In this document: positions 6,808 to 14,247 of the stretch, one piece after another
Layout: each line of letters starts with the position of its first letter
Position numbering within the stretch: the first letter of the stretch is position 1
Assembly: GCA_020724105.1 (NCBI GenBank)
Contig: DYHP01000017.1
Coordinates: 1 to 19,497 of the forward strand
Direction: 5' to 3'
DNA from: Candidatus Methylomirabilis sp.
GTDB lineage: Bacteria > Patescibacteriota > Patescibacteriia > DYHP01
DNA length: 19,497 nucleotides
Notes under the pieces: model-generated
What the model was told of the DNA's origin: nothing
The model's input: the letters and a program-made list of their open reading frames with translations, nothing else
The model's database searches: none
Made by a program: the position numbers and the translations under genes

Positions 6808-9800
6808 AAAGTTCCCGTCGCAATATAGGTCAAAGTGGTGGTATAACTCCCGGCTTCGGTAGAGGCGGAGATATTGGCGATATACGAGATTGTGCAGGTG
6901 GTGTTATTGATTGAGCCGTTGGAGCTTACGATTGTCTCGCCGGACACAAACTTGAAATTATCTACGGTGTTATAGCCGGTGGCAGCGGCCGCAATCGGAG
7001 GTGTGCCGGAGCATTCCGCGCCCACATTCGGCGTCACATTGTCTTTCGCGTTGATCCCGAACTGCTCGGTTCCGACAGAGCTTGGGGCTGCCGTTGCCAT
7101 AGCGGTAATCGTGTTCGCGCCGGAAGTAAGAGTCGCGCCGGAAAAAGTCACTGCCACTCCACTTGTAGCATTGGTTCCTACTATGAAAGTATGCGACCCA
7201 ATGCTGACAGCTCCCGTTGATAAAGTTCCAAAATTTACAGAATTTGCGTCCAAGCTGAAAGTTAAAGTTTGAGCCGCGGAGAGCGTTGTTCCGCCGGCAA
7301 TTGCCACGGCTGTTGCCGGTGTCACTGTGCCGGCAGAAACCGTAACTTCGGTTGAGGGATTGGAAATTTCAATTTCTAAGGTCTGCCCGCCGGAAGCTCC
7401 GGAGCCAACATCCACTTCCGCATAGACGCATATTTGCGAAACGTCAACCGCCATTGTGCCGGTAACTGTGGCTTTTTCTGAAGCGCTGAATGTGGCAGCG
7501 GTGCCAAAAATTGTTTCTGTGCCGTTATAAACACAGCTTGCCGCTGTTTCGTAGCGAAGGCGAAGATTGGAAAGATTTGAATTAGCATTGACGGTTCCCG
7601 TATCGGTAACAATAATCTGGGTAACATTGGCGCTTCCGGTGTTGCGCACAAAAGTAAACGCGCCACCCACATAGTTATTGGTGGAAGGAATATTCATACT
7701 GGCGGTCTGGGTGCCGGTGGCGCCGACAGTAATAACTCCGGCAACGGCCGCCTCCACCCACCTCACGCTCACCATGGCAAAATCCCAATCGCCAATATCT
7801 CCGGCAGTGGTGTCGGTAGAGACAGATGTTCTCCGTCTCAATCTGGCGAGATTATTGACCGTGTCAATGTAGTCCTCTGGGTTGGCTTGGAGTTCAGCCG
7901 ACTGCCAGGAATCAGTCCAGGTATAGGTGGTAAGGGCGTTGGTCGTTCCAAGGGTAGCTGACCAGCCGCCAGTGGTATTGGCAACAGCGCCGTAGTCCCG
8001 GGCGTTCAGGGCAATGGTTTCTGTGGTCACATTACTCCTCCAGCGCGTTGCCCAGTGAAGGCCGGTGACCGCCATGCCGGAAGAAATCGTTACCGGAAAA
8101 GAAAGATTGGCCGCCTGGCCGGCTTCAGCGTCAGTGGCGTTGTCATCGTCCAAAGCCCAGCGGGTGCTGGGATATTCCAGAGCTGAAGTGATTTGCCAGG
8201 TGGTAGTGTTGGCAGTGGAGCCTGTTTCCACGTCAGCCACGGTTCTGGTGTTGGCGCAGTTGGTCGCAGTGCCAGTGCCCATGGAAATCTCGCATAAAGA
8301 CGAATCAGCATTGGTTGAGCCAACCATCAGATACAAGCGGTCAAGCTGGAAAGTGTTGGTGTCTAAGACAGCGGTGTTGAAGCGGACTCGCACTTCGCCG
8401 CTGGAAATGTAATTAGTGAGCGTCACATTATTTTTGGCGTAGGCGTAGGGCGTGTCCGTGGTGCAAGCCGAGCCGGTCACCAAAGCCGTGTTCAGTTGTT
8501 CCCAGGCCGCAGTGGTGAAATTGTAAATCCAGACATTGAAAGTGAGAGTAGTGGCTAAGACGCAGATTTCAGGTTTGACCACAATAGTATTGGCGCCGGT
8601 GTAGGTTTTGACATTGGTAAAGGAAAAATAGACATTAAGAGGGTTGGTGGCGGTGTTGGTGATGGAGAGTTTGTTGCCGTCAGAAGCGCCGACGCCGATC
8701 ATATCCGAGACAAAGGCGGTGGTGGCGCCGGCAAAGGGGGTGATTTTGGTAAAAGAAGAAGGTTCATACACCGGGTCAATGGCCAGTTCAATTCTCGCTT
8801 CATCCATATTGTGCTGGACAACGGAAGACACCGTGGAAAAAACCCTGATAAGCACCCGTTTGGTAGCGTCGGTTTTGATGAAGTTGGCAATGGGCGTGGA
8901 GACGACCGTGCCCGGAGAAGTGGTTCTGTCCCAGAAATAGCCGTCGTAGATTTCAATGCTGGTGGTGGTGTCGGTGGTTTGGGTGAGATCAACTTTGCGC
9001 ATGTTCAGAGTGCGCCAGCCGCCGGTGGTGCAGTTGCCGCTGGCCGCGGCGTCAACCAAAGTGGAAGAAACCCAGTCGCAGATTTGATAGCGAAAGGCGT
9101 CGGCCGTGGTCACATTGGCGGATTCAAGAGTGATGAGCATTTTGTTGGCGCCGTATTGGTTCACGCCGTCAAAAAATATTTGCCTGTCCATGCCAGCAGG
9201 GCTCGTGGTTCTGGTAACCGACCAGTAGCGGCCGTCATTGCCTGACAGACCCCGCCAGGTTGAGATGTTGGTCAGAGAGGCGGTAACTTCGGCGCCCACC
9301 ACCAGCTGACCGCCGGTGGGGGTGTATTGGGAAATGAGCGTAACGCGAGCCGGTTCTTCCACCCACCTAATACTCACCATGGCAAAATCCCAATCGCCAA
9401 TATCTCCGGCAGTGGTGTCGGTAGAGACAGATGTTCTCCGTCTCAATCTGGCGAGATTATTGACCGTGTCAATGTAGTCCTCTGGGTTGGCTTGGAGTTC
9501 AGCCGACTGCCAGGAATCAGTCCAGGTATAGGTGGTAAGGGCGTTGGTCGTTCCAAGGGTAGCTGACCAGCCGCCAGTGGTATTGGCAACAGCGCCGTAG
9601 TCCCGGGCGTTCAGGGCAATGGTTTCTGTGGTCACATTACTCCTCCAGCGCGTTGCCCAGTGAAGGCCGGTGACCGCCATGCCGGAAGAAATCGTTACCG
9701 GAAAAGAAAGATTGGCCGCCTGGCCGGCTTCAGCGTCAGTGGCGTTGTCATCGTCCAAAGCCCAGCGGGTGCTGGGATATTCCAGAGCTGAAGTGATTTG

Positions 9801-11090
9801 CCAGGTGGTAGTGTTGGCAGTGGAGCCTGTTTCCACGTCAGCCACGGTTCTGGTGTTGGCGCAGTTGGTCGCAGTGCCAGTGCCCATGGAAATCTCGCAT
9901 AAAGACGAATCAGCATTGGTTGAGCCAACCATCAGATACAAGCGGTCAAGCTGGAAAGTGTTGGTGTCTAAGACAGCGGTGTTGAAGCGGACTCGCACTT
10001 CGCCGCTGGAAATGTAATTAGTGAGCGTCACATTATTTTTGGCGTAGGCGTAGGGCGTGTCCGTGGTGCAAGCCGAGCCGGTCACCAAAGCCGTGTTCAG
10101 TTGTTCCCAGGCCGCAGTGGTGAAATTGTAAATCCAGACATTGAAAGTGAGAGTAGTGGCTAAGACGCAGATTTCAGGTTTGACCACAATAGTATTGGCG
10201 CCGGTGTAGGTTTTGACATTGGTAAAGGAAAAATAGACATTAAGAGGGTTGGTGGCGGTGTTGGTGATGGAGAGTTTGTTGCCGTCAGAAGCGCCGACGC
10301 CGATCATATCCGAGACAAAGGCGGTGGTGGCGCCGGCAAAGGGGGTGATTTTGGTAAAAGAAGAAGGTTCATACACCGGGTCAATGGCCAGTTCAATTCT
10401 CGCTTCATCCATATTGTGCTGGACAACGGAAGACACCGTGGAAAAAACCCTGATAAGCACCCGTTTGGTAGCGTCGGTTTTGATGAAGTTGGCAATGGGC
10501 GTGGAGACGACCGTGCCCGGAGAAGTGGTTCTGTCCCAGAAATAGCCGTCGTAGATTTCAATGCTGGTGGTGGTGTCGGTGGTTTGGGTGAGATCAACTT
10601 TGCGCATGTTCAGAGTGCGCCAGCCGCCGGTGGTGCAGTTGCCGCTGGCCGCGGCGTCAACCAAAGTGGAAGAAACCCAGTCGCAGATTTGATAGCGAAA
10701 GGCGTCGGCCGTGGTCACATTGGCGGATTCAAGAGTGATGAGCATTTTGTTGGCGCCGTATTGGTTCACGCCGTCAAAAAATATTTGCCTGTCCATGCCA
10801 GCAGGGCTCGTGGTTCTGGTAACCGACCAGTAGCGGCCGTCATTGCCTGACAGACCCCGCCAGGTTGAGATGTTGGTCAGAGAGGCGGTAACTTCGGCGC
10901 CCACCACCAGCTGACCGCCGGTGGGGGTGTATTGATAGACCGCTCTGGCTTCTTTTGGCTTAATGGCTTCTTTAATCGGTTCGGGAATTTGTTCCGACAA
11001 AAAAGACGGGAGTAAATCAAAAACGCCCGAAGTGATTATTATCAGCGCGAGAATTAAAAAAGGGGTGATTTTTTTAGAAACTAATTTCAT
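6804..11090 (-). CDS. Giant secreted surface protein with two near-identical 526-residue repeats
   Basis: A 1428-residue exported protein. Residues about 1-30 are a hydrophobic signal sequence (KKITPFLILALIIITSGVFD). Residues 53-578 and 588-1113 are two copies of the same beta-rich unit starting QYTPTGGQLVVGAEVTASL and ending DWDFAMVS-RWVE; the protein copies differ by one Ile/Val in what I compared. Within a unit, segments such as YEPSSFTKITPFAGATTAFV and WALDDDNATDAEAGQAANLS suggest several jelly-roll-like domains, none of which I can name. Residues about 1114-1270 form another beta domain, and about 1275-1428 are nearly the same as the C-terminus of the protein at 4825-5958. Low Lys, high Thr/Ala/Asn fits an S-layer or adhesin. 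The ATG overlaps the upstream gene by 17 bp. Function: cell-surface structure or adhesion, by inference. Confidence 0.8.
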   Translation of the reverse strand: MKLVSKKITPFLILALIIITSGVFDLLPSFLSEQIPEPIKEAIKPKEARAVYQYTPTGGQLVVGAEVTASLTNISTWRGLSGNDGRYWSVTRTTSPAGMDRQIFFDGVNQYGANKMLITLESANVTTADAFRYQICDWVSSTLVDAAASGNCTTGGWRTLNMRKVDLTQTTDTTTSIEIYDGYFWDRTTSPGTVVSTPIANFIKTDATKRVLIRVFSTVSSVVQHNMDEARIELAIDPVYEPSSFTKITPFAGATTAFVSDMIGVGASDGNKLSITNTATNPLNVYFSFTNVKTYTGANTIVVKPEICVLATTLTFNVWIYNFTTAAWEQLNTALVTGSACTTDTPYAYAKNNVTLTNYISSGEVRVRFNTAVLDTNTFQLDRLYLMVGSTNADSSLCEISMGTGTATNCANTRTVADVETGSTANTTTWQITSALEYPSTRWALDDDNATDAEAGQAANLSFPVTISSGMAVTGLHWATRWRSNVTTETIALNARDYGAVANTTGGWSATLGTTNALTTYTWTDSWQSAELQANPEDYIDTVNNLARLRRRTSVSTDTTAGDIGDWDFAMVSIRWVEEPARVTLISQYTPTGGQLVVGAEVTASLTNISTWRGLSGNDGRYWSVTRTTSPAGMDRQIFFDGVNQYGANKMLITLESANVTTADAFRYQICDWVSSTLVDAAASGNCTTGGWRTLNMRKVDLTQTTDTTTSIEIYDGYFWDRTTSPGTVVSTPIANFIKTDATKRVLIRVFSTVSSVVQHNMDEARIELAIDPVYEPSSFTKITPFAGATTAFVSDMIGVGASDGNKLSITNTATNPLNVYFSFTNVKTYTGANTIVVKPEICVLATTLTFNVWIYNFTTAAWEQLNTALVTGSACTTDTPYAYAKNNVTLTNYISSGEVRVRFNTAVLDTNTFQLDRLYLMVGSTNADSSLCEISMGTGTATNCANTRTVADVETGSTANTTTWQITSALEYPSTRWALDDDNATDAEAGQAANLSFPVTISSGMAVTGLHWATRWRSNVTTETIALNARDYGAVANTTGGWSATLGTTNALTTYTWTDSWQSAELQANPEDYIDTVNNLARLRRRTSVSTDTTAGDIGDWDFAMVSVRWVEAAVAGVITVGATGTQTASMNIPSTNNYVGGAFTFVRNTGSANVTQIIVTDTGTVNANSNLSNLRLRYETAASCVYNGTETIFGTAATFSASEKATVTGTMAVDVSQICVYAEVDVGSGASGGQTLEIEISNPSTEVTVSAGTVTPATAVAIAGGTTLSAAQTLTFSLDANSVNFGTLSTGAVSIGSHTFIVGTNATSGVAVTFSGATLTSGANTITAMATAAPSSVGTEQFGINAKDNVTPNVGAECSGTPPIAAAATGYNTVDNFKFVSGETIVSSNGSINNTTCTISYIANISASTEAGSYTTTLTYIATGTF
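7753..9329. repeat. Tandem 1577-bp repeat, copy B
   Basis: Same sequence as 9358-10934 at a constant offset of 1605 bp with no indel. The only differences I found are three substitutions in the first 16 bp (plus-strand CTCACGCTC versus CTAATACTC). It encodes residues 588-1113 of the giant surface protein. Confidence 0.92.
9358..10934. repeat. Tandem 1577-bp repeat, copy A
   Basis: Upstream copy with respect to transcription, encoding residues 53-578. Separated from copy B by 28 bp (9330-9357) that encode EPARVTLIS-like linker residues. Confidence 0.92.
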
Positions 11091-11772
11091 TTATTTGAGG
11101 AATAATCGTAATGTTGTCGTTCTGAATCGCTAAAATATATTTTTGGGAATTAAACTCAATAACCGTGTCTCCCGTCGGTTCAATGCTTTGAGAATAATTT
11201 TCCTGACTCAAAGTATTAAGCCAAACTACCGCTCTCTCGTCAGGAGAAAGCCAGAAAATAACATTATCTTGAAAACCGATGGGAGAGTTTTCCGATATCG
11301 TCTCCTCGTTAGCGATTTTTTGCCAATTTTCTTTTGCTAAATCGCCTATCCATAATTCCGCCTTTGAATTTCGCGAAATGGCAGCAACGCGAACATCGCC
11401 GTAAATTTTCTCTTTAAGAATTTTATCTCCGCCGTTTTCGGTCTCTGCCGTCTCTGTTAAATCATTTTCTCCAAAAAGCAAATCAAAAACAGCGCCAAAA
11501 AGATTTAATAAAAGACTCTGTTTTTTTATTGGTTCTTCTGGAAGAGGAATTTCTTCGGCGGTTGTTGAAGCTGTTTCCGAAGTTGTCGTGGCGGTTTCGG
11601 TGATTATTGAAGTTGTCGCGATTTCTTCGGCAAAAACTTCAATCGGAATTTCCGGCGGGAAATTGAAAATCCGCGGGAAGTCTGAAAAAATCCAGCTTAT
11701 TGCCAAAACAAAAATCAGCAAGAATTTCGTCATTTTCGGTATTTTAGTTTTCCACAGCTTGGCTCTTGACAT
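11074..11772 (-). CDS. Signal-peptide protein with Thr/Glu-rich linker, unknown function
   Basis: A 232-residue protein I do not recognise. A start at ATG 11772 gives MSRAKLWKTKIPK before the signal sequence; the in-frame ATG at 11733 (MTKFLLIFVLAISWIF) gives a more normal signal peptide and may be the true start; neither has a clear Shine-Dalgarno. After the signal there is a low-complexity Thr/Ser/Glu stretch (about residues 50-80), a hydrophobic patch (LLLNLFGAVFDLLFG, about 86-100), then a beta-rich part with AELWIGDLAKENWQK and NVIFWLSPDERAVVWL resembling one or two blades of a WD40/TolB-like propeller. It overlaps the giant surface-protein gene by 17 bp, so the two are probably co-translated and functionally linked at the cell surface. 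Confidence 0.6.
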   Translation of the reverse strand: MSRAKLWKTKIPKMTKFLLIFVLAISWIFSDFPRIFNFPPEIPIEVFAEEIATTSIITETATTTSETASTTAEEIPLPEEPIKKQSLLLNLFGAVFDLLFGENDLTETAETENGGDKILKEKIYGDVRVAAISRNSKAELWIGDLAKENWQKIANEETISENSPIGFQDNVIFWLSPDERAVVWLNTLSQENYSQSIEPTGDTVIEFNSQKYILAIQNDNITIIPQINEISF

Positions 11773-11793
11773 AGTTTATGGGTTTGATATACT
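11766..11793 (+). promoter_or_regulatory. Near-consensus sigma70-type promoter, plus strand
   Basis: TTGACA at 11766-11771 and TATACT at 11788-11793 with a 16-bp spacer; a start near 11800 is expected. It overlaps the 5' end of the minus-strand gene at 11074-11772 and points at the 3' end of the NYN relic. There is no plus-strand gene directly downstream, so a short RNA is the likely product. Confidence 0.6.
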
Positions 11794-11800
11794 GGCAATA

Positions 11801-12001
11801 TCACGACAAAAGGGGTTCTCTAAGGGTTTTGTCCCGACGAGAGCCCTTTTCATTTCCACGATACTCTAATTTTTCTTTAAGCGGATTCATAAAATCAAAA
11901 ATGTTTTGATTTGGCGTACTGACTTCCATCCAATCTTTTTGATGCATGAGATTAAGATTGTTGCTGTCCATAAACGCAAAGCTGTTTTCTTTTGAAATCA
12001 T
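11801..12001 (-). pseudogene. NYN-domain protein relic with central deletion
   Basis: An open frame of 66 codons that reads as the two ends of a NYN (PIN-like RNase, PF01936) protein joined together. The start, MISKENSFAFMDSNNLNL, matches the family's opening strand with the first catalytic-type Asp (FAFxDSxNL). After KDWMEVSTPNQ it jumps to IFDFMNPLKEKLEYRG and RRDKTL, which resemble the usual C-terminal end. The central 120 or so residues that would hold the remaining acidic active-site residues are absent. A NYN domain is normally about 150-170 residues, so this is unlikely to be a working nuclease. The last 14 codons lie in a hairpin (11808-11850). The assignment is from memory of the family, not from an alignment; a genuine small protein is possible. 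Confidence 0.45.
11808..11850. other. Nested hairpin at the NYN relic 3' end
   Basis: AAAAGGG (11808-11814) pairs with CCCTTTT (11844-11850), TCTC (11817-11820) with GAGA (11839-11842), and GGG (11824-11826) with CCC (11833-11835). On the plus strand it begins about 8 nt after the predicted start of the 11766-11793 promoter; on the minus strand it could end the NYN transcript (followed by few T). Confidence 0.6.
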
Positions 12002-12023
12002 GTTCTATTGAAAATGTCACACC

Positions 12024-12050
12024 TCTCTCCACTGCGCGGAGGGATTTTTT
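12024..12050 (+). terminator. Intrinsic terminator candidate, plus strand
   Basis: TCTCTCC (12024-12030) pairs with GGAGGGA (12038-12044) through a 7-nt loop, with one G-U pair, followed by six T. It would end a transcript of about 250 nt started at the 11766-11793 promoter. Confidence 0.5.
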
Positions 12051-12180
12051 GTTTAATTTAAACTCTGCCTTTCACAAATTGGCTAAACACACCCTCCTTC
12101 ATTCATTATATCAAGTTGATTGAAATAATAAAAGACTAAAAATTAAAAAAGAGATGATTTTTTAATTTACCAAAAATTGG

Positions 12181-12186
12181 TATAAT
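12181..12186 (+). promoter_or_regulatory. -10 box of the structured RNA
   Basis: A perfect TATAAT preceded by AT-rich sequence (TTTTTT about 18 bp upstream rather than a true TTGACA). A start near 12193 would place the whole series of hairpins to 12343 in one RNA. Confidence 0.5.
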
Positions 12187-12192
12187 TAATTC

Positions 12193-12343
12193 ACGATTTA
12201 ATAACCTAAGCTCTGCGGAATTTTTCTGCCGAGCATGGTCGCAAATCGCAGTGAGCAAAGACCCCGTCATCAGGGTCGCTCGATGCGTCATGCGGGGAAA
12301 CTCGCGCGTGAGCCTTCGGGCTCTACCTGGTAGCGAGTTTTTT
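12193..12343 (+). ncRNA. Orphan structured RNA of about 150 nt with its own terminator
   Basis: No ORF fits this GC-rich island in an AT-rich spacer, but three strong stem-loops follow each other. Hairpin 1: 12210-12220 pairs with 12224-12234 (11 bp, one mismatch, one G-U). Hairpin 2: CGCA 12247-12250, GAGC 12253-12256 and GACCC 12260-12264 pair in turn with TGCG 12284-12287, GCTC 12278-12281 and GGGTC 12273-12277, leaving an AAA bulge at 12257-12259. Hairpin 3: AAACTCGC 12298-12305 with GCGAGTTT 12333-12340, enclosing a GAGCC-TTCG-GGCTC tetraloop hairpin, then a T run. A TATAAT sits just upstream. It lacks signature sequences of RNase P, tmRNA, SRP RNA or the c-di-GMP, SAM and purine riboswitches as I know them. 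It may be a small RNA or a leader with terminator for the ORF at 12410. Confidence 0.62.
12298..12343 (+). terminator. Intrinsic terminator of the structured RNA
   Basis: An 8-bp outer stem (12298-12305 with 12333-12340) carrying an inner GC-rich UUCG hairpin (12310-12323), with a run of six T from 12338 to 12343. The composite shape is also compatible with a regulated terminator. Confidence 0.7.
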
Positions 12344-12409
12344 GCTTTCTGGGTGGAGTGGATAACCAGATTTGCGAAGGCTTGCCACTGAAGGTAACCT
12401 CACCCCGCT

Positions 12410-12577
12410 ATGCATAAAAAGCAATTAGAAAAACATATAAATCAGGACGACTACTTCGGCACTCTGGCGACTGTGCTTAATATGGCGCGTCAAACTCCTG
12501 CAAAGATTAAAGAAAGATTTGATGTGTCTGCGAGGGAACTACAAAATCGCCAAAAAATAATTTGCCGTCTTTTTTAA
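12410..12577 (+). CDS. Small ORF, unknown function (55 residues)
   Basis: Starts MHKKQLEKHINQDDYFGTLA and continues through a helical, charged sequence to IICRLF. I do not recognise a named family, though the DDYFGTLATVL segment looks protein-like rather than random. The 67 bp between the terminator and the ATG contain complementary segments (CTGG 12350-12353 with CCAG 12366-12369; GGGTG near 12351 with CACCC near 12401), so its translation could be controlled by structure; AAGGT upstream is 15-16 nt from the ATG, too far for an ordinary ribosome site. The C-terminal half may be altered by decay like its neighbours. No signal peptide or membrane segment. Confidence 0.45.
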   Translation: MHKKQLEKHINQDDYFGTLATVLNMARQTPAKIKERFDVSARELQNRQKIICRLF

Positions 12578-12593
12578 TTATCAACTTTGATGG

Positions 12594-12599
12594 TATAAT
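12594..12599 (+). promoter_or_regulatory. Extended -10 box before the DsbA relic
   Basis: TGG immediately before TATAAT (12594-12599) forms an extended -10. A start near 12606 would leave about 20 nt before the ATG at 12626. Confidence 0.45.
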
Positions 12600-12625
12600 G
12601 GTATATGAAATATGAAAATTGCAAT

Positions 12626-13065
12626 ATGAACAGAAAATCAAAACAACTCGTTATTTGGGCGATTATCGAACTTCTCGCGGTGGGCGGTATTTGGGAGATG
12701 CGCGATCTCCCTTTTGAAGCCCAAGCCGATTGGGCGGATTTGAGAGATGCCAAAGGTAAAAAAACTACAGTTAGAGATTATTTTATTTTATAAAACGAAC
12801 GGGATTGCTTAATCCTAAATTCGATATCAAAAAGTTCAGCGAGGATTTTGACTCCAAAGAGATAAAAGAGAAGGTTGACAATGATTATAGAAGCGGCCTT
12901 CGTTTGGGAGTAAATGCCACTCCAACCTTTTTCCTTAATGGACAAAAACTGCAGAACCCCAGAAGCTACGAAGAATTCAAAGAGCTTATCCAAGTAAAAA
13001 CGCTCAACATCGGCTGGAACGAATGGCGGCATTTCTGGACGCTATGGAATCACGAATATGAATGA
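12626..13065 (+). pseudogene. DsbA-like thioredoxin-fold protein relic lacking the active site
   Basis: Two open pieces in different frames together look like one thioredoxin-fold DsbA-family protein. Piece 1 (12626-12793) starts MNRKSKQLVIWAIIELLAVG, a membrane anchor typical of these proteins, and then goes straight to WEMRDLPFEAQADWADLRDA, which in full-length proteins comes after the CxxC active site and the helical insertion. About 100 residues including CxxC are therefore missing. A stop at 12791 and a frame change follow, and piece 2 (about 12805-13065) has FDIKKFSEDFDSKEIKEKV, then the cis-Pro loop GVNATPTFFLNGQKL and the C-terminal helix SYEEFKELI. The last 20 residues (from about 13000) no longer look like the family. 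It cannot be an oxidoreductase as it stands. Confidence 0.75.
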
Positions 13066-13127
13066 AAGACCACCAAGCCGGAGGATTATATCTGGAAAGG
13101 CAAGGAGCCTGGAATGCCGCAACAAAG

Positions 13128-13193
13128 TGAGATCCCTTCTCCATGTGGCGAGGGGGAATTGATCTGTTAAAAATCTCCGCTGGTCGAGGAGAT
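13128..13193. repeat. Two adjacent imperfect palindromes
   Basis: CCCTTCTCC-ATGT-GGCGAGGGG near 13133-13154 and ATCTCC (13173-13178) with GGAGAT (13188-13193). Read on the minus strand the second is followed by TTTTT, like a terminator. They lie between the DsbA relic and the SIMPL gene and may be dispersed palindromic elements. Confidence 0.5.
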
Positions 13194-13220
13194 ATATATA
13201 AATAAAATAAGAAATCAATT

Positions 13221-14003
13221 ATGAACACAAAACTCAAAAACTATTTGGGCACCGCAATTACCGCGGCGCTGTTCCTTTTTGTTGTCGCGAGCTTCTGGTA
13301 TGTCGGCTCCTATTCAAAATCTGTCGCGCCGAATAGAATTTTTGCCGCCAGTGGCGAGGGCAAAGCAGTGGCAGTGCCTGATATCGCTCGGCTCTCATTC
13401 GGCGTAATCACCGAAGGCGGGAAGAACCTCGCCGATCTTCAGAAAGAAAACACGGAGAAAGCAAACCACATCATTGTCTACCTTAAAGAGGGGGGCGTTG
13501 ACGAAAAAGATATCAATACGGAGTCCTATAATATCTCGCCGCGCTACCAGTATTTCTCCTGCCCGCCGCCTCGCGATAAAGAAGAAGCTGTGCCCTGTCC
13601 GCCCTCGGAAATTGTCGGCTACTCCATTAATCAGAGCATCGCGGTAAAGATCAGAGATTTGAATAAGACCGGCGATATTCTCACCGGCGTGGTGAAACGA
13701 GGCGCGATATCTGTCTCTGGCCCCACTTTTGCCGTTGATGATCCCACCGAATTGCAGAACAAAGCAAGAGCAGAAGCCATTGCCAAAGCGCAAGAAAAAG
13801 CCAAAGCGGTCGCCAAAGCCGGCGGATTTCGTTTGGGCAAACTTATTTCCATCAGCGAAGGAGTAAGTTTCCTTCCCCCCACACCTGCGCCATTTGAGCG
13901 TTTTGCCGTTGGCAAAAGCGGTGATTTTGGCGGCAGCCCGGCGATCGAACCCGGCTCTCAAGAGATTCGCGTCAATATGACGCTTACCTATGAAATTAAA
14001 TAA
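13221..14003 (+). CDS. SIMPL-domain (DUF541) protein, membrane-anchored
   Basis: A 260-residue protein of the SIMPL/DUF541 family (PF04402). A single hydrophobic N-terminal segment (about residues 10-30, ITAALFLFVVASFWYVG) should export and anchor it. The family domain fills residues 42-258: ASGEGKAVAVPDIARLSFGV, the repeated helix with KENTEKANHIIVYLKEGGV, the strand DINTESYNISPRYQY, GYSINQSIAVKIRDLNKTG, the Ala/Lys-rich helix RAEAIAKAQEKAKAVAKAGG and the terminal strand EIRVNMTLTYEI. Four Cys/Pro-rich residues (SCPPPRDKEEAVPCPP, about 112-127) form an unusual insertion that could be disulphide-linked. Members assemble as ring-like oligomers in the envelope; no enzymatic activity is established. 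It is the only intact gene on the plus strand. Its 3' end overlaps the convergent lipoprotein ORF by 16 bp. Confidence 0.9.
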   Translation: MNTKLKNYLGTAITAALFLFVVASFWYVGSYSKSVAPNRIFAASGEGKAVAVPDIARLSFGVITEGGKNLADLQKENTEKANHIIVYLKEGGVDEKDINTESYNISPRYQYFSCPPPRDKEEAVPCPPSEIVGYSINQSIAVKIRDLNKTGDILTGVVKRGAISVSGPTFAVDDPTELQNKARAEAIAKAQEKAKAVAKAGGFRLGKLISISEGVSFLPPTPAPFERFAVGKSGDFGGSPAIEPGSQEIRVNMTLTYEIK

Positions 14004-14230
14004 TATCCGTTTTCGCAGACGACATCCGTGGCCACCTTCTCGTTGCCGTCGTTTGTGACGGTGACTTCCACGTAGGTGATGATGCTTTTGTCCACCTGCC
14101 ACGGATTGGACTCGGAAACCTTGGCCGAGATGTTGAGGCCGGAGTTCATCCGTTCATCTTTGGGAATCTGCTGGATTGTCGAAGCGCATCCGATAAAAAG
14201 AATCATGGCGATGATGATGATTGTTTTCAT
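13988..14230 (-). CDS. Small lipoprotein, probably 3'-truncated
   Basis: An 80-residue ORF beginning MKTIIIIAMILFIGCAST: a classic lipoprotein signal with lipobox LFIGC and acylated Cys15. Its ATG has a perfect Shine-Dalgarno, AAAGGAG with 7-nt spacing, stronger than any other in the window. Residues about 34-70 (ISAKVSESNPWQVDKSIITY, VEVTVTNDGNEKVATDV) resemble a beta-sandwich of the kind in secreted accessory proteins. The last eight codons run into the 3' end of the convergent SIMPL gene, so the original C-terminus seems lost at a junction near 14004-14012. It follows the Cys-rich ORF with 17 bp between them. Function unknown; lipoproteins are also unusual for Patescibacteria, which favours recent acquisition. 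Confidence 0.6.
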   Translation of the reverse strand: MKTIIIIAMILFIGCASTIQQIPKDERMNSGLNISAKVSESNPWQVDKSIITYVEVTVTNDGNEKVATDVVCENGYYLIS

Positions 14231-14247
14231 TTTACGTTTCTCCTTTG

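Noticed and set aside
7753..10934. The tandem repeats as a mobile element or CRISPR-like array
   Set aside because: The units are translated as one continuous protein frame, have no spacers of array type and no transposase or terminal inverted repeats.
12193..12343. Structured RNA as tmRNA, RNase P RNA or SRP RNA
   Set aside because: None of the conserved sequences of these RNAs (tRNA-like ends, P4 core, GNAR-type SRP loop region) is visible.
13066..13170. Continuation of the DsbA relic frame after TGA (KTTKPEDYIWKGKEPGM...), hinting at UGA recoding
   Set aside because: TGA is the ordinary stop of several intact genes here, and the continuation runs through palindromic sequence; no support for an altered code.
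13395..14102. Long minus-strand open frame opposite the SIMPL gene
   Set aside because: Arg/His/Gly-rich shadow of a clearly conserved plus-strand family protein.
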